Assembly (NCBI GenBank): GCA_900553835.1
Contig: USFF01000019.1
Span: forward strand, 1 to 16,703
Origin: an uncultured Mycoplasmatota bacterium
GTDB lineage: Bacteria; Bacillota_I; Bacilli_A; RF39; UBA660
Direction of reading: 5' to 3'
DNA length: 16,703 bases
The position numbers and the translations under genes are program-made. Below the pieces are notes generated by a model. It worked only from the letters and a program-made list of their open reading frames with translations, had not been told where the DNA came from and made no database searches. Below are positions 1 through 7,359 of this stretch, piece by piece. Each line of letters opens with the position of its first letter. Within the stretch, counting starts at the first letter, position 1.

Positions 1-340
<340 letters not shown>

Positions 341-370
341 TAATTTTAATTTGAAATTTATCACATTATC

Positions 371-399
371 TTGTTTTGAGAGAACAATTATGGTATAAT
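371..399 (+). promoter_or_regulatory. Sigma-A-type promoter for 5S rRNA
   Basis: A TTGTTT -35 (371-376), a 17-base spacer and a TATAAT -10 (394-399) preceded by TGG, giving an extended -10. The predicted start is about 405-407, at the mature 5' end of 5S rRNA, so 5S may be transcribed independently of the 16S-23S operon. Confidence 0.6.
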
Positions 400-405
400 A
401 TTTTT

Positions 406-510
406 ACCAGTGACGATAGCAAAGTGGATACACCTGTTCCCATCTCGAACACAGAAGTTAAGCACTTTAACGGCGAAGATAGTGTAGGCGAAAATAGCAA
501 GTTGCTGGTT
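406..510 (+). rRNA. rrf: 5S ribosomal RNA
   Basis: Recognised by the core CACCTGTTCCCATCTCGAAC and AGAAGTTAAG segments typical of bacterial 5S rRNA. Helix I forms between ACCAG at 406-410 and CTGGT at 505-509. A run of seven T residues (509-515) directly follows, so helix I plus the T-run could act as an intrinsic terminator. Length is about 104-106 bases, on the short side for Bacillota and similar to Mollicutes. Confidence 0.93.
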
Positions 511-563
511 TTTTTGTGTTTAAAAATTAGCGTAAATGTGTTATTATATAATAGGTGGTAACG

Positions 564-1874
564 ATGAAAACAAAAAAGAAAAGAAGATTAAGAAAAGAAC
601 CTAAAATTATACTTGCTTTATTACTGGTAATAATTACAATAATAATAATAAAACCAAATATTTCTAAAAATAAAGAAAACACTGAAAATAATACTCCAAA
701 CAAAGTAGAAAAAATCATAAAAGTTAATTATAAAGATTATATTACTAACGAAAAATCTGAATATAATAATGAAATTAAATATGTTTCAGAAGGAATGAAA
801 TTGACAAACTTTATAAGTGCCTTATCAAAAGAAGAGAATTATGTTAATAAAAGTGGTAGTTATACACAAATTAAATATAATTTTGAGCAAAACTTATCAT
901 ATGAAGAACTTGAAAACATATTTTTAAATTTAAACAAATCAAATATAGTAAAATTAGAAATAATAGGAAAAAGTTATGATGGAAGAAATATCTACTCGAT
1001 AGAAATTGGAAAAGGAGAAAGAATTAGTATGTTTGAAGGAAATATTCACGCGGCTGAAATTGCCCCATTACTATTTCTAACAAAATATTCAGTAGATTTA
1101 GTTAATTCATATGAAAGCAAAGATAAAACTATAGTGGATCTTTTAAATACTAACAAAATTGTAATCGTTCCAACCATAAACCCTGATGGGTATGATTACT
1201 CAGTAAAAGGAAAAGAAATAATTAATGACAAATCTTCATATGTATATAAAAATAGTAACTTAATAGAAAAAGATTACTTTAAAGCTAATATAAATGGGAT
1301 AGATTTAAATAGGAGTTTCCCATCACGCAATGGTGGCCTATATTTCAAGAAAAACACTCCATCTTATACATTAGTTACAAACAAAAGCACAAAAAGACTT
1401 GAGTACTTCCCAGGATATGAACTAGGTAGTGAACCTGAAACACAAGCTCTTATGTATTTCATGTACAAATATCAAGAAAATGCACATGTTTATGTTGCTG
1501 TTCACAGTGCAGGTAGAGTCATATATCATGGTAAACCAGATTTAAGCGACACATATAACAAAACTTGCAGTAAAATGGCTAATATAGTAAGTAACACAAC
1601 AGGTTATACTCCATTAGGGGTAGACTATGAAGATGTTGGTTACGGCAGTGATGGATCTGCAACTGATATGATAGCTGAAATCAAACATGGTTTTAAATTT
1701 AGTACACAATCAGGTAGATTAACTTCATTAAATAAAATTCCTGAGATGGCTAGTCCTTTCTGCGCAATGACAATAGAAACACTCGAAAGTTATACGCAAA
1801 ATTTAGAAACTATTAAATCAGAATATAATAACAAGAAATTAAGTGATGCGTTCACATCACTTATAAAATATTAG
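564..1874 (+). CDS. Membrane-anchored M14-family zinc carboxypeptidase
   Basis: A 436-residue protein. The start is ATG 564, preceded by an AGGTGG ribosome site at 553-558; an in-frame GTG at 555 lies inside that site and is less likely. A basic N-terminus and one hydrophobic segment (about residues 12-30) predict an anchored or exported enzyme acting outside the cell. The M14 metallocarboxypeptidase signature is complete: HAAE with zinc ligands H162 and E165, the LNRSF substrate-binding motif near 248-252, third zinc ligand H314 in VAVHS, and the catalytic glutamate E405 in TIET. Family members trim C-terminal residues from peptides or cut cell-wall stem peptides; the substrate here cannot be told. 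It stands alone after 5S rRNA. An 8-9 bp perfect inverted repeat (1840-1863) sits at the 3' end of the coding sequence but lacks a T-run. Confidence 0.88.
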   Translation: MKTKKKRRLRKEPKIILALLLVIITIIIIKPNISKNKENTENNTPNKVEKIIKVNYKDYITNEKSEYNNEIKYVSEGMKLTNFISALSKEENYVNKSGSYTQIKYNFEQNLSYEELENIFLNLNKSNIVKLEIIGKSYDGRNIYSIEIGKGERISMFEGNIHAAEIAPLLFLTKYSVDLVNSYESKDKTIVDLLNTNKIVIVPTINPDGYDYSVKGKEIINDKSSYVYKNSNLIEKDYFKANINGIDLNRSFPSRNGGLYFKKNTPSYTLVTNKSTKRLEYFPGYELGSEPETQALMYFMYKYQENAHVYVAVHSAGRVIYHGKPDLSDTYNKTCSKMANIVSNTTGYTPLGVDYEDVGYGSDGSATDMIAEIKHGFKFSTQSGRLTSLNKIPEMASPFCAMTIETLESYTQNLETIKSEYNNKKLSDAFTSLIKY

Positions 1875-1915
1875 GTTTAAAATGAACTAAAATCACTTAA
1901 ATTTGCCGAAAATAC

Positions 1916-1944
1916 TTGATATTTTTACGTATTTAATGTATAAT
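1916..1944 (+). promoter_or_regulatory. Promoter of tRNA-His
   Basis: TTGATA (-35, 1916-1921), a 17-base spacer and a perfect TATAAT (-10, 1939-1944). Expected start near 1951, five bases before the tRNA G-1 position. Confidence 0.75.
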
Positions 1945-1955
1945 CTTATCTACAT

Positions 1956-2032
1956 GGCGGTATTGGTGAAGTGATTAACACGCCAGATTGTGGCTCTGGT
2001 ATGCGTGGGTTTGATTCCCACATACCGCCCCA
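1956..2032 (+). tRNA. tRNA-His (GTG anticodon)
   Basis: A complete cloverleaf. The acceptor stem is GCGGTAT (1957-1963) with ATACCGC (2022-2028), the anticodon stem CCAGA/TCTGG encloses GTG at 1990-1992, and the T arm is GTGGG/CCCAC. The histidine identity element is present: G at -1 (1956) opposite discriminator C73 (2029). The CCA tail is encoded (2030-2032). It is transcribed alone, with its own promoter and terminator. Confidence 0.97.
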
Positions 2033-2045
2033 TGTAAAGATTAAT

Positions 2046-2066
2046 AATCCCGAAAGGGATTTTTTT
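2046..2066 (+). terminator. Intrinsic terminator after tRNA-His
   Basis: A six-base stem AATCCC/GGGATT closed by a GAAA tetraloop (2046-2061), followed by a T-run to 2066. The T-run overlaps the stop codon of the convergent XRE gene, so the hairpin may serve both strands, though the T-tract is good only on the plus strand. Confidence 0.85.
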
Positions 2067-2292
2067 AATTGTCAATTTTGCTTTTGCTGTATGGTTTTCT
2101 ATTATCTGTTCTACATAATAAGTAATCAATACTTGTATTATAATAATCAGCAAGTTTTCTAAGAATTAATGTAGGTATATCGTTTTCTCCAGTCTCATAA
2201 GCAGAATAACCAGTTTGACTCATATTTAATATTTTGGCAATATCCTTTTGATACATATCATTTTCTTCTCTTAAATCTCTTAATCTATTCAT
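2065..2292 (-). CDS. XRE/Cro-CI family HTH transcriptional regulator
   Basis: A 75-residue protein made almost entirely of one HTH_3-type DNA-binding domain. The XRE pattern is readable: arginine-rich N-terminus, QKDIAKILNMSQTGYSAYE as helices 2-3 (about residues 15-33), then NDIPTLILRKLADYY and the closing SIDYLL. The start ATG at 2290-2292 is preceded on the minus strand by a GAGGA ribosome site. It is divergent from the surface-protein gene at 2369, and a 27-bp perfect palindrome lies between them. It therefore probably represses its own transcription and that of its neighbour; this is inference from arrangement. It has no ligand-binding or peptidase domain, so how it would be induced is unknown. 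Confidence 0.9.
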   Translation of the reverse strand: MNRLRDLREENDMYQKDIAKILNMSQTGYSAYETGENDIPTLILRKLADYYNTSIDYLLCRTDNRKPYSKSKIDN

Positions 2293-2315
2293 AATTTTCC
2301 TCTATACCAATAAGA

Positions 2316-2342
2316 TACCATAACGTAAAATACGTTATGGTA
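2316..2342. promoter_or_regulatory. 27-bp palindromic operator between XRE and surface-protein genes
   Basis: Arms TACCATAACGTA (2316-2327) and TACGTTATGGTA (2331-2342) are perfect inverted complements around AAA. This is the expected form of a dimeric XRE repressor site. It fills the middle of the 76-base gap between divergent start codons, where both promoters must lie; TAAAAT at 2326-2331 inside it is a possible -10 for the plus-strand gene. Confidence 0.75.
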
Positions 2343-2368
2343 ATTTTGCAAGATATGGAGGCTGTACT

Positions 2369-3787
2369 ATGAAAAAAATATTATTAATTATATTGTTAAT
2401 AAGTACATCCTTATTAACAATAAAATTGAGTTATAAAAAAGATAATAACAAGGAAATATCTAAAGCACTAGAAATACTTTCTAAACCAAATGGTATACAG
2501 GCTTATACTTTAAATGGAGAAAAAACTGATTTAACTTATTATGATTTAATTAATAGTTATGTAGTTGATACTATTACTTGTAAGAATGGGACTATTGCTA
2601 CATTTAACAAAACTGATAATTCAGTTAATTTATCTAACATCCACATGCCTGATTATTGTACTATGGATTTTAAAGAAAAACCTACAATTTATTCACAAAT
2701 ACTAAAGGATAATCCTACAATAAGTGAAAGGGCAGACTTTAGTACAACATTCACAACTACTAACACAGGAACGCTTTACAAAGCAACAGAAAGTATTGCA
2801 GGGAGTGCTACTAAAGATGTATATTACTTTGCAGGAGATGCAAAGAATAACTGGGTAAAGTTTGGAAAATTTTCTACGACAGTTGTAAGGGGCTTTGGCT
2901 CATCTCAAGTTTATGGAGAATCTAAAGATTATAACACCATGGAGGAGTGTAATATTGGAACTTATTTGCCAGTTTCCAAAGATTATGATTATAACCATGA
3001 TTGCACTTATGTTCAACGGGAAGGTAGTCCAATGTACTGGAGAATAATAAGAACAAACCATGATGGAAGTATAAGGCTATTATATTCAGGAATAAGTCCT
3101 GATACAACAAGCGCTTTTATAGGTATGAGTTCATTTAATGTTACAATGAATGATCCCATGCATATAGGATATATGTATGGAACAAGTGGAACACTAGCAT
3201 CAAACAGAACAAATAAAAATAATAGTACAATAAAAGAAATAATAGACTCGTGGTATAGTACTAACTTAAGTAGTTATACAAAATATATAAGTACTGAAGT
3301 AGTATATTGTAATGATAGAAAATCACCAAGTTATAGTGCAAGTAGTAAATTTGATTATTATGTACTTACGAGATTAAATGCAGAAAATCCAACATATAAT
3401 TGTGAAAGTAGTGAAGATGCATTTTCAGGAGATAATACCGATGCAAAACTAATTTATCCAATAGGACTAATGACAGCAAATGAAATAACATATTCAGGAG
3501 GTAAATATGGAAAATCTTTAACTAGACCATATACATGGTATTCTTTAAATAATGCTGAAGAAAGTATAACAGGAAGTACTTACTGGTGGTTATTGTCGCC
3601 TTATTTCTGGGATGGTGTATATGCTAACTCGTTCATCTTGCTTGGTTCTGATAATCCCGGCAACCTTAATACAGGTAATGTCATTTTTTCAAGCGGCGTG
3701 CGATCAGTTATAAGTATTAAGGAGAATGCTTTATACTCCAAAGGAGATGGCAGTCCAGAAAATCCTTACGAAATAGTTTATGAATAG
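2369..3787 (+). CDS. Exported surface protein, DUF6273-like
   Basis: A 472-residue protein with a hydrophobic N-terminal signal or anchor (residues 3-20) and no lipobox cysteine. The start ATG has a GGAGG site eight bases upstream. It resembles secreted proteins of uncultured gut Bacilli: an N-terminal region with paired cysteines (C71, C97), a VYYFAGDAKNNWVKFG segment (151-166), YWRIIRTNHDGSIRLLYSG (223-241), and a C-terminal part with WWLLSP, GVRSVISI and GDGSPENPYEIV. The WW-LSP and GVR-VI motifs are those of the DUF6273 type, which has no known biochemical role. Here about 55 residues including two cysteines are inserted between the FAG and YWR motifs, which are normally close together. 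Transcription is probably controlled by the divergent XRE repressor through the 27-bp palindrome. Function unknown; a cell-surface or adhesion role is a guess. Confidence 0.75.
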   Translation: MKKILLIILLISTSLLTIKLSYKKDNNKEISKALEILSKPNGIQAYTLNGEKTDLTYYDLINSYVVDTITCKNGTIATFNKTDNSVNLSNIHMPDYCTMDFKEKPTIYSQILKDNPTISERADFSTTFTTTNTGTLYKATESIAGSATKDVYYFAGDAKNNWVKFGKFSTTVVRGFGSSQVYGESKDYNTMEECNIGTYLPVSKDYDYNHDCTYVQREGSPMYWRIIRTNHDGSIRLLYSGISPDTTSAFIGMSSFNVTMNDPMHIGYMYGTSGTLASNRTNKNNSTIKEIIDSWYSTNLSSYTKYISTEVVYCNDRKSPSYSASSKFDYYVLTRLNAENPTYNCESSEDAFSGDNTDAKLIYPIGLMTANEITYSGGKYGKSLTRPYTWYSLNNAEESITGSTYWWLLSPYFWDGVYANSFILLGSDNPGNLNTGNVIFSSGVRSVISIKENALYSKGDGSPENPYEIVYE

Positions 3788-3807
3788 GCCAATTTTGGCA
3801 TATTTTT
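3788..3807 (+). terminator. Possible weak terminator after surface-protein gene
   Basis: A short stem GCCA/TGGC (3788-3799) starts right after the TAG stop and is followed by ATATTTTT. The stem is only four to five pairs, so this is tentative. Confidence 0.35.
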
Positions 3808-3866
3808 AGGTTTAAACTCATTCAAAACTAAATAAAAACAATATACTAAAATAGGAAGGTGAAATT

Positions 3867-4196
3867 ATGCTTAATTTTGACCTATTAAAATTAGTATTAA
3901 TAAGTAGCATAGCTAGCAGTATCATAACAACAGCTACTGTGCAAAAAATAAAAGAAAACTTACGAAGTAAAAAATTTCTAACACTAATTAGTTTCGGTGT
4001 ATCTATGATTATAGGAACTCTATTTAGTCTATCATTTAGTGAACTAAATATAATAAACAACTTATGGGTAGGTTTTATAACTTTTCTAGGTGCTGATGCA
4101 ATATACAAAGCATTTGAAGACAAAATATTTAAAAGTTTAAGCTCCCTCGAAACAAATCAAAACATTAAAAATCTAGACAACGAGGAGAGTGAATAA
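3867..4196 (+). CDS. Holin-like small membrane protein (copy 1)
   Basis: A 109-residue protein with a good AGGAAGGT ribosome site before ATG 3867. Two to three hydrophobic segments are visible (about residues 8-25, 38-55 and 64-80), then a charged C-terminal tail. It is clearly a paralogue of the protein at 8198-8494: both share LLK-VL, SS-I, VQK, I-G-LFS-SF--LN, LW and F-GADA-Y at matching positions. Size, topology and position directly before a peptidoglycan hydrolase fit a holin, a protein that forms membrane holes so that an endolysin can reach the wall. The holin label rests on context and topology; no specific holin family was recognised. The stop codon lies one base before the TTG start of the hydrolase, so the two genes are probably translationally linked. 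Confidence 0.65.
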   Translation: MLNFDLLKLVLISSIASSIITTATVQKIKENLRSKKFLTLISFGVSMIIGTLFSLSFSELNIINNLWVGFITFLGADAIYKAFEDKIFKSLSSLETNQNIKNLDNEESE

Positions 4197-4197
4197 A

Positions 4198-5118
4198 TTG
4201 ATTACCGAAGACAAAATTATAGGTACATTTAATACAAAAGATTTCAGATGTAAGCATTGTAAAAATCTATATATCAGTGAAGAATTAATTAACAAATTAC
4301 AAATTCTTGGAGAAGCACTTAATTTTAGTAAAGCAAAAGTAATAAGTGGATACAGATGTAAAGATCACCCAGTTGAATTACAAAACAAAAACACAGGTCA
4401 GCATACAAAAGGTTTAGCTGTAGACATAGAATATTTTGACAAAAACGGTAACAAATTACCTGCTAAAATAGTAATATGTGTAGCATATGAATTAGGTTTA
4501 TTTAAAGGCCAAGCGAATGTAGAAAATGCAAGTAGCGAAGGAGAAGTACATTTAGACATTAGACAGTCAGGTTCCTACAGGGGAGACGAAACAATAGATT
4601 ACAAAAGTCACTGGCAAGATCCATACTCATATTATGGTGTCACTAAAGAAGAAGTAAAAAATTATATTAATAGTGACTATGAACCAATTAAACCCAAAGA
4701 AAGAAATACATCTGTAAACCAAGTTAAAGTTTTAGTAAATGCTTTAAAAATAAGAAAAAGTCCAACTACAACATCAATAACTTATCAAAATGCAGAAAAA
4801 GGTGCAATATATAATTATGAAGAAGTAACAGAAAAAGAAAATTATAAATGGTACAAAATAGGAAGTAATAGCTGGATAGCAGATAATGGTAAATACCTAG
4901 AAATATTACCTAAATTAGAAAATAATAGTGCTTCTGAAAACGACTTAAAAAATCAAATAGAAGAGCTACAAAAAGAAATAGAAGAATACAAAAATAAAGT
5001 AAAAAATTTAGAAGATGAAATAAAAGAACTAAAAACATACAAATTTAAATACACATCTAAAGAAGATGCCAAATATCTTAAAACATTAAAAAAAGGAGAT
5101 ATTCTCCTTATTAAATAG
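4198..5118 (+). CDS. M15-type peptidoglycan hydrolase with SH3b domain and coiled coil (endolysin-like)
   Basis: About 306 residues if begun at TTG 4198, which lies ten bases after GAGGAG (4182-4187). An in-frame GTG at 4189 touches that site and is unlikely to be the start. Residues 1-125 form a peptidase M15_3-type domain: the SGYRC segment, the zinc motif HTKGLAVD (H69, D76) and HLD (H118, D120). Such enzymes cut D-Ala-containing wall peptides. An SH3b-like wall-binding region spans about 175-240 (from KVLVNALKIRKSP to NSWIADNG). It is followed by a glutamate/lysine-rich coiled coil (about 245-285) and a short end domain. No signal peptide is visible, so export would need the adjacent holin-like protein. 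The 3' end overlaps the convergent end-joining operon by eight bases and contains that operon's terminator. Confidence 0.82.
   Translation: MITEDKIIGTFNTKDFRCKHCKNLYISEELINKLQILGEALNFSKAKVISGYRCKDHPVELQNKNTGQHTKGLAVDIEYFDKNGNKLPAKIVICVAYELGLFKGQANVENASSEGEVHLDIRQSGSYRGDETIDYKSHWQDPYSYYGVTKEEVKNYINSDYEPIKPKERNTSVNQVKVLVNALKIRKSPTTTSITYQNAEKGAIYNYEEVTEKENYKWYKIGSNSWIADNGKYLEILPKLENNSASENDLKNQIEELQKEIEEYKNKVKNLEDEIKELKTYKFKYTSKEDAKYLKTLKKGDILLIK
5088..5109 (-). terminator. Terminator of the NHEJ operon, inside the 3' end of the hydrolase gene
   Basis: On the minus strand, AAGGAGA/TCTCCTT (5093-5109, loop of three) is followed by seven T residues (complement of A's 5088-5094). It is a good intrinsic terminator just beyond the TAA stop of the PE-Pol gene (5111), embedded in coding sequence of the opposite gene. 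Confidence 0.75.
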
Positions 5119-6472
5119 AATTATCAAAAAAATCTTCCCAAGGATCTTTCCTTTTGAGCCTATCTTTAACATTTGAAATTGTTATTCCATCAGGCTTAAT
5201 AGTATCTATTTCACTCCATTTAATTGGACATGAAATAGATGCTTTTTCATTTAATCTAACCGAATAAGGCATCACACTAGTCGCACCTTTTTTATTTCTA
5301 AAGTAATCTATAAAAATCTTTCCTTCTCTTTTTTCTTTCCTTACATTGAGTGTATATTTTTTAGGATAATTAGCTTCCATCAAAGAAGCAATTTGATGAG
5401 ATATATTTTCTAAAACCTTAAACGAATTAACATTTATTGGAACTAAAACATGGTAGCCCTTTCCACCACTAGTTTTAACATAACTCTTAAGATTAAATCT
5501 ATCTAATATTTTCTTTAAATCTTTAACACCATCTCTAACTTTTTTAATACTAAGCCTCTCATCTGGGTCAAAATCAAAAACCATAATGTCTGGCTTATTA
5601 AGCTTTCTTGCCCTAGAACCCCACATATGAAACTCATAACTATTCATCTGTACTTCACTTAACAAACCCTCTAAATCTTTAACATAATAATATTTGTTAT
5701 CTGTACCTATCAAACTTTTAACCCTTTTAACTCCGAGTTTACTATTATTTAAATGTTTCATAAAAAATTTATTAGATATATCTCCATCAGGACACCTAAC
5801 CGTTGTTATAAGTCTATTATCAAAAAACTTTTCCATCCTAGGATAAACTTCCTTATAATAATTAAAAATATCTCTCTTAGTAATCTTATTTTTCTTAAAA
5901 ATAACCTTATCTCCATGAGTAAGCTCTACAGTATTAAAACTATCCATTTCAATTTCTTTCTTTGTCTTACCACTTTTAATACTGGTATCGTATTTTAATT
6001 TTTTAACATTACTTGAATACTTATCCCTATCCTTAATAAGTAACCAATTATCCTCTTTAAATCTAACAAGAGTATAGTCTCCATGAAGCCTTTCTCCATA
6101 AAAAGTAAACTTAACTACATCACTATCAAAGTTACTATTCTCTCTAAAAGTGTAATACCCCTTATCCCATAAAATAACAGTACCAGCACCATACTCTCCC
6201 TTTGGTATACTTCCTTCAAAATCAGCATAACTAACTGGATGATTTTCTACCTTAACAGCAAGCCTCTTATCCTTGGTGCTTAAACTAGGCCCCTTAGGAC
6301 ATGCAAAACTTACAAGTTCTCCCTTATAGAGAAACCTTATGTCATAGTGTTCCCTTCTAGAATAGTGATGTTGCACTACAAACATAAATTTCTTGCTATT
6401 CTTTTTCTTAATTCCTTTAGGTTCGCTTGTCCTACTAAAATCCCTCTTACTATTATATTTCTCTAAACTCAT
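5111..6472 (-). CDS. ligD: LigD-type 3'-phosphoesterase / primase-polymerase fusion (NHEJ)
   Basis: A 453-residue protein with two LigD domains. Residues 25-150 are the 3'-phosphoesterase domain: FVVQHHYSRREHYDIR (H36, H42, D44, R46), ENHP (H78) and SYADFEG (Y82), the metal and catalytic residues known in Pseudomonas LigD. Residues 183-450 are the AEP-type polymerase domain: ELTHGDKVIF at its start, the metal-binding FDFDPDE (D300, D302), TSGGKGYHVLVP (H341), IDYFRNKKGATSV (D389) and PYSVR. The first cleans 3' ends and the second fills gaps with preference for ribonucleotides during break repair. The ligase domain is absent and is encoded by the preceding gene, with an ATGA stop-start overlap (6469-6472), so the two products are presumably made together. 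Transcription ends at the terminator near 5090. Confidence 0.93.
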   Translation of the reverse strand: MSLEKYNSKRDFSRTSEPKGIKKKNSKKFMFVVQHHYSRREHYDIRFLYKGELVSFACPKGPSLSTKDKRLAVKVENHPVSYADFEGSIPKGEYGAGTVILWDKGYYTFRENSNFDSDVVKFTFYGERLHGDYTLVRFKEDNWLLIKDRDKYSSNVKKLKYDTSIKSGKTKKEIEMDSFNTVELTHGDKVIFKKNKITKRDIFNYYKEVYPRMEKFFDNRLITTVRCPDGDISNKFFMKHLNNSKLGVKRVKSLIGTDNKYYYVKDLEGLLSEVQMNSYEFHMWGSRARKLNKPDIMVFDFDPDERLSIKKVRDGVKDLKKILDRFNLKSYVKTSGGKGYHVLVPINVNSFKVLENISHQIASLMEANYPKKYTLNVRKEKREGKIFIDYFRNKKGATSVMPYSVRLNEKASISCPIKWSEIDTIKPDGITISNVKDRLKRKDPWEDFFDNSI

Positions 6473-7359
6473 ATCTTGCTCCCTTTATAAACAGGCTGCC
6501 TTAAATTATTATTCAAAGTTCTCTCAATATAACTAACCTCACACTTTAAACTAGGTTTCACATAATTAATATTTTCTTTATAATTACAAAAATAATTCTT
6601 ACTCTCCTTAAGTTTAAGTACCTTATCATATAACTCATACTTACTATTTAAACTTACTTTTCCAACAAAACAAAACTTATCATCAATATATTCTCCAAGT
6701 GCTAAAGATATCCCATTCTTATTATAACTATATCCACCTATAAAAAAACTACCACTTTTAAAATTCTTAATCTTAATAAAATCATCAGTTCTCTCATTTA
6801 TATGGTAAGAACTATTTATCTTTTTAGCAACAATACCTTCCATTTTAAGTTTCTTTATTTCCCTAAAAAGTTTCTTTCCACTCTTAAAAACCACTGACTT
6901 AACAAAAACATCTGTATCCTTAAACTTATTCAAAATCTTCTTTCTCTCTACAAGTGTTAACTCAGTTATATCCTTGTCCATATATAAAATATCAAAAGCC
7001 ATAAAAACTACTGGATTACTCTTACTTTCCACATCTATAACTGATTTATTCTTTAAATGAGTTCTCTTAGAAACCTTGCTAAAACTAGGAAGTCCATTTT
7101 CTAAACTAATTATCTCCCCATCAAAAATAACTTTTCCTTTAACTAACTTCTGAATGCTTTTAAGTTCTGGAAAAACATTAGTAATATCTTTTCCATTCCT
7201 ACTCTTAATCACAAACTCACTCGGACTAACAAACATAACCGCACGCACACCATCATATTTAATTTCATAAATAAATAGATCACTATCAAAAGGCTCATCT
7301 ATTTCTTTAAGAAGCATGACTTTAAAATCTCTATTTCTCCAAATATCATTTCTTTTCAT
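6469..7359 (-). CDS. ATP-dependent DNA ligase, LigD-type stand-alone ligase domain
   Basis: A 296-residue ATP-dependent ligase with all nucleotidyltransferase motifs in order: motif I EIKYDGVR with the lysine to be adenylated (K34), motif III FDGE (79-82), motif IV AFDILYMD (121-128), motif V EGIVAKK (174-180) and FIKIKN (194-199). An OB-fold follows (about 203-296) with the LigD-type ending EVSYIERT--NLRQPVYKG. Length matches the ligase domain of LigD, which in most bacteria is fused to the polymerase and phosphoesterase domains. It would seal ends held by Ku. The start overlaps the end of ku by 14 bases and the stop overlaps the PE-Pol start in ATGA. The TGA stop is followed two codons later by an in-frame TAG. 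Confidence 0.92.
   Translation of the reverse strand: MKRNDIWRNRDFKVMLLKEIDEPFDSDLFIYEIKYDGVRAVMFVSPSEFVIKSRNGKDITNVFPELKSIQKLVKGKVIFDGEIISLENGLPSFSKVSKRTHLKNKSVIDVESKSNPVVFMAFDILYMDKDITELTLVERKKILNKFKDTDVFVKSVVFKSGKKLFREIKKLKMEGIVAKKINSSYHINERTDDFIKIKNFKSGSFFIGGYSYNKNGISLALGEYIDDKFCFVGKVSLNSKYELYDKVLKLKESKNYFCNYKENINYVKPSLKCEVSYIERTLNNNLRQPVYKGSKI

Noticed and set aside
555..563. GTG 555 as start of the M14 carboxypeptidase.
   Set aside because: It lies inside the AGGTGG ribosome site that correctly serves ATG 564.
1840..1863. Hairpin TAAGTGATG/CATCACTTA as terminator of the M14 gene.
   Set aside because: The stem is good but lies before the stop codon and has no following T-run, so I did not list it as a terminator.
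3867..5118. Prophage.
   Set aside because: Apart from the holin-like and hydrolase genes no phage structural, packaging or integration gene is present nearby.
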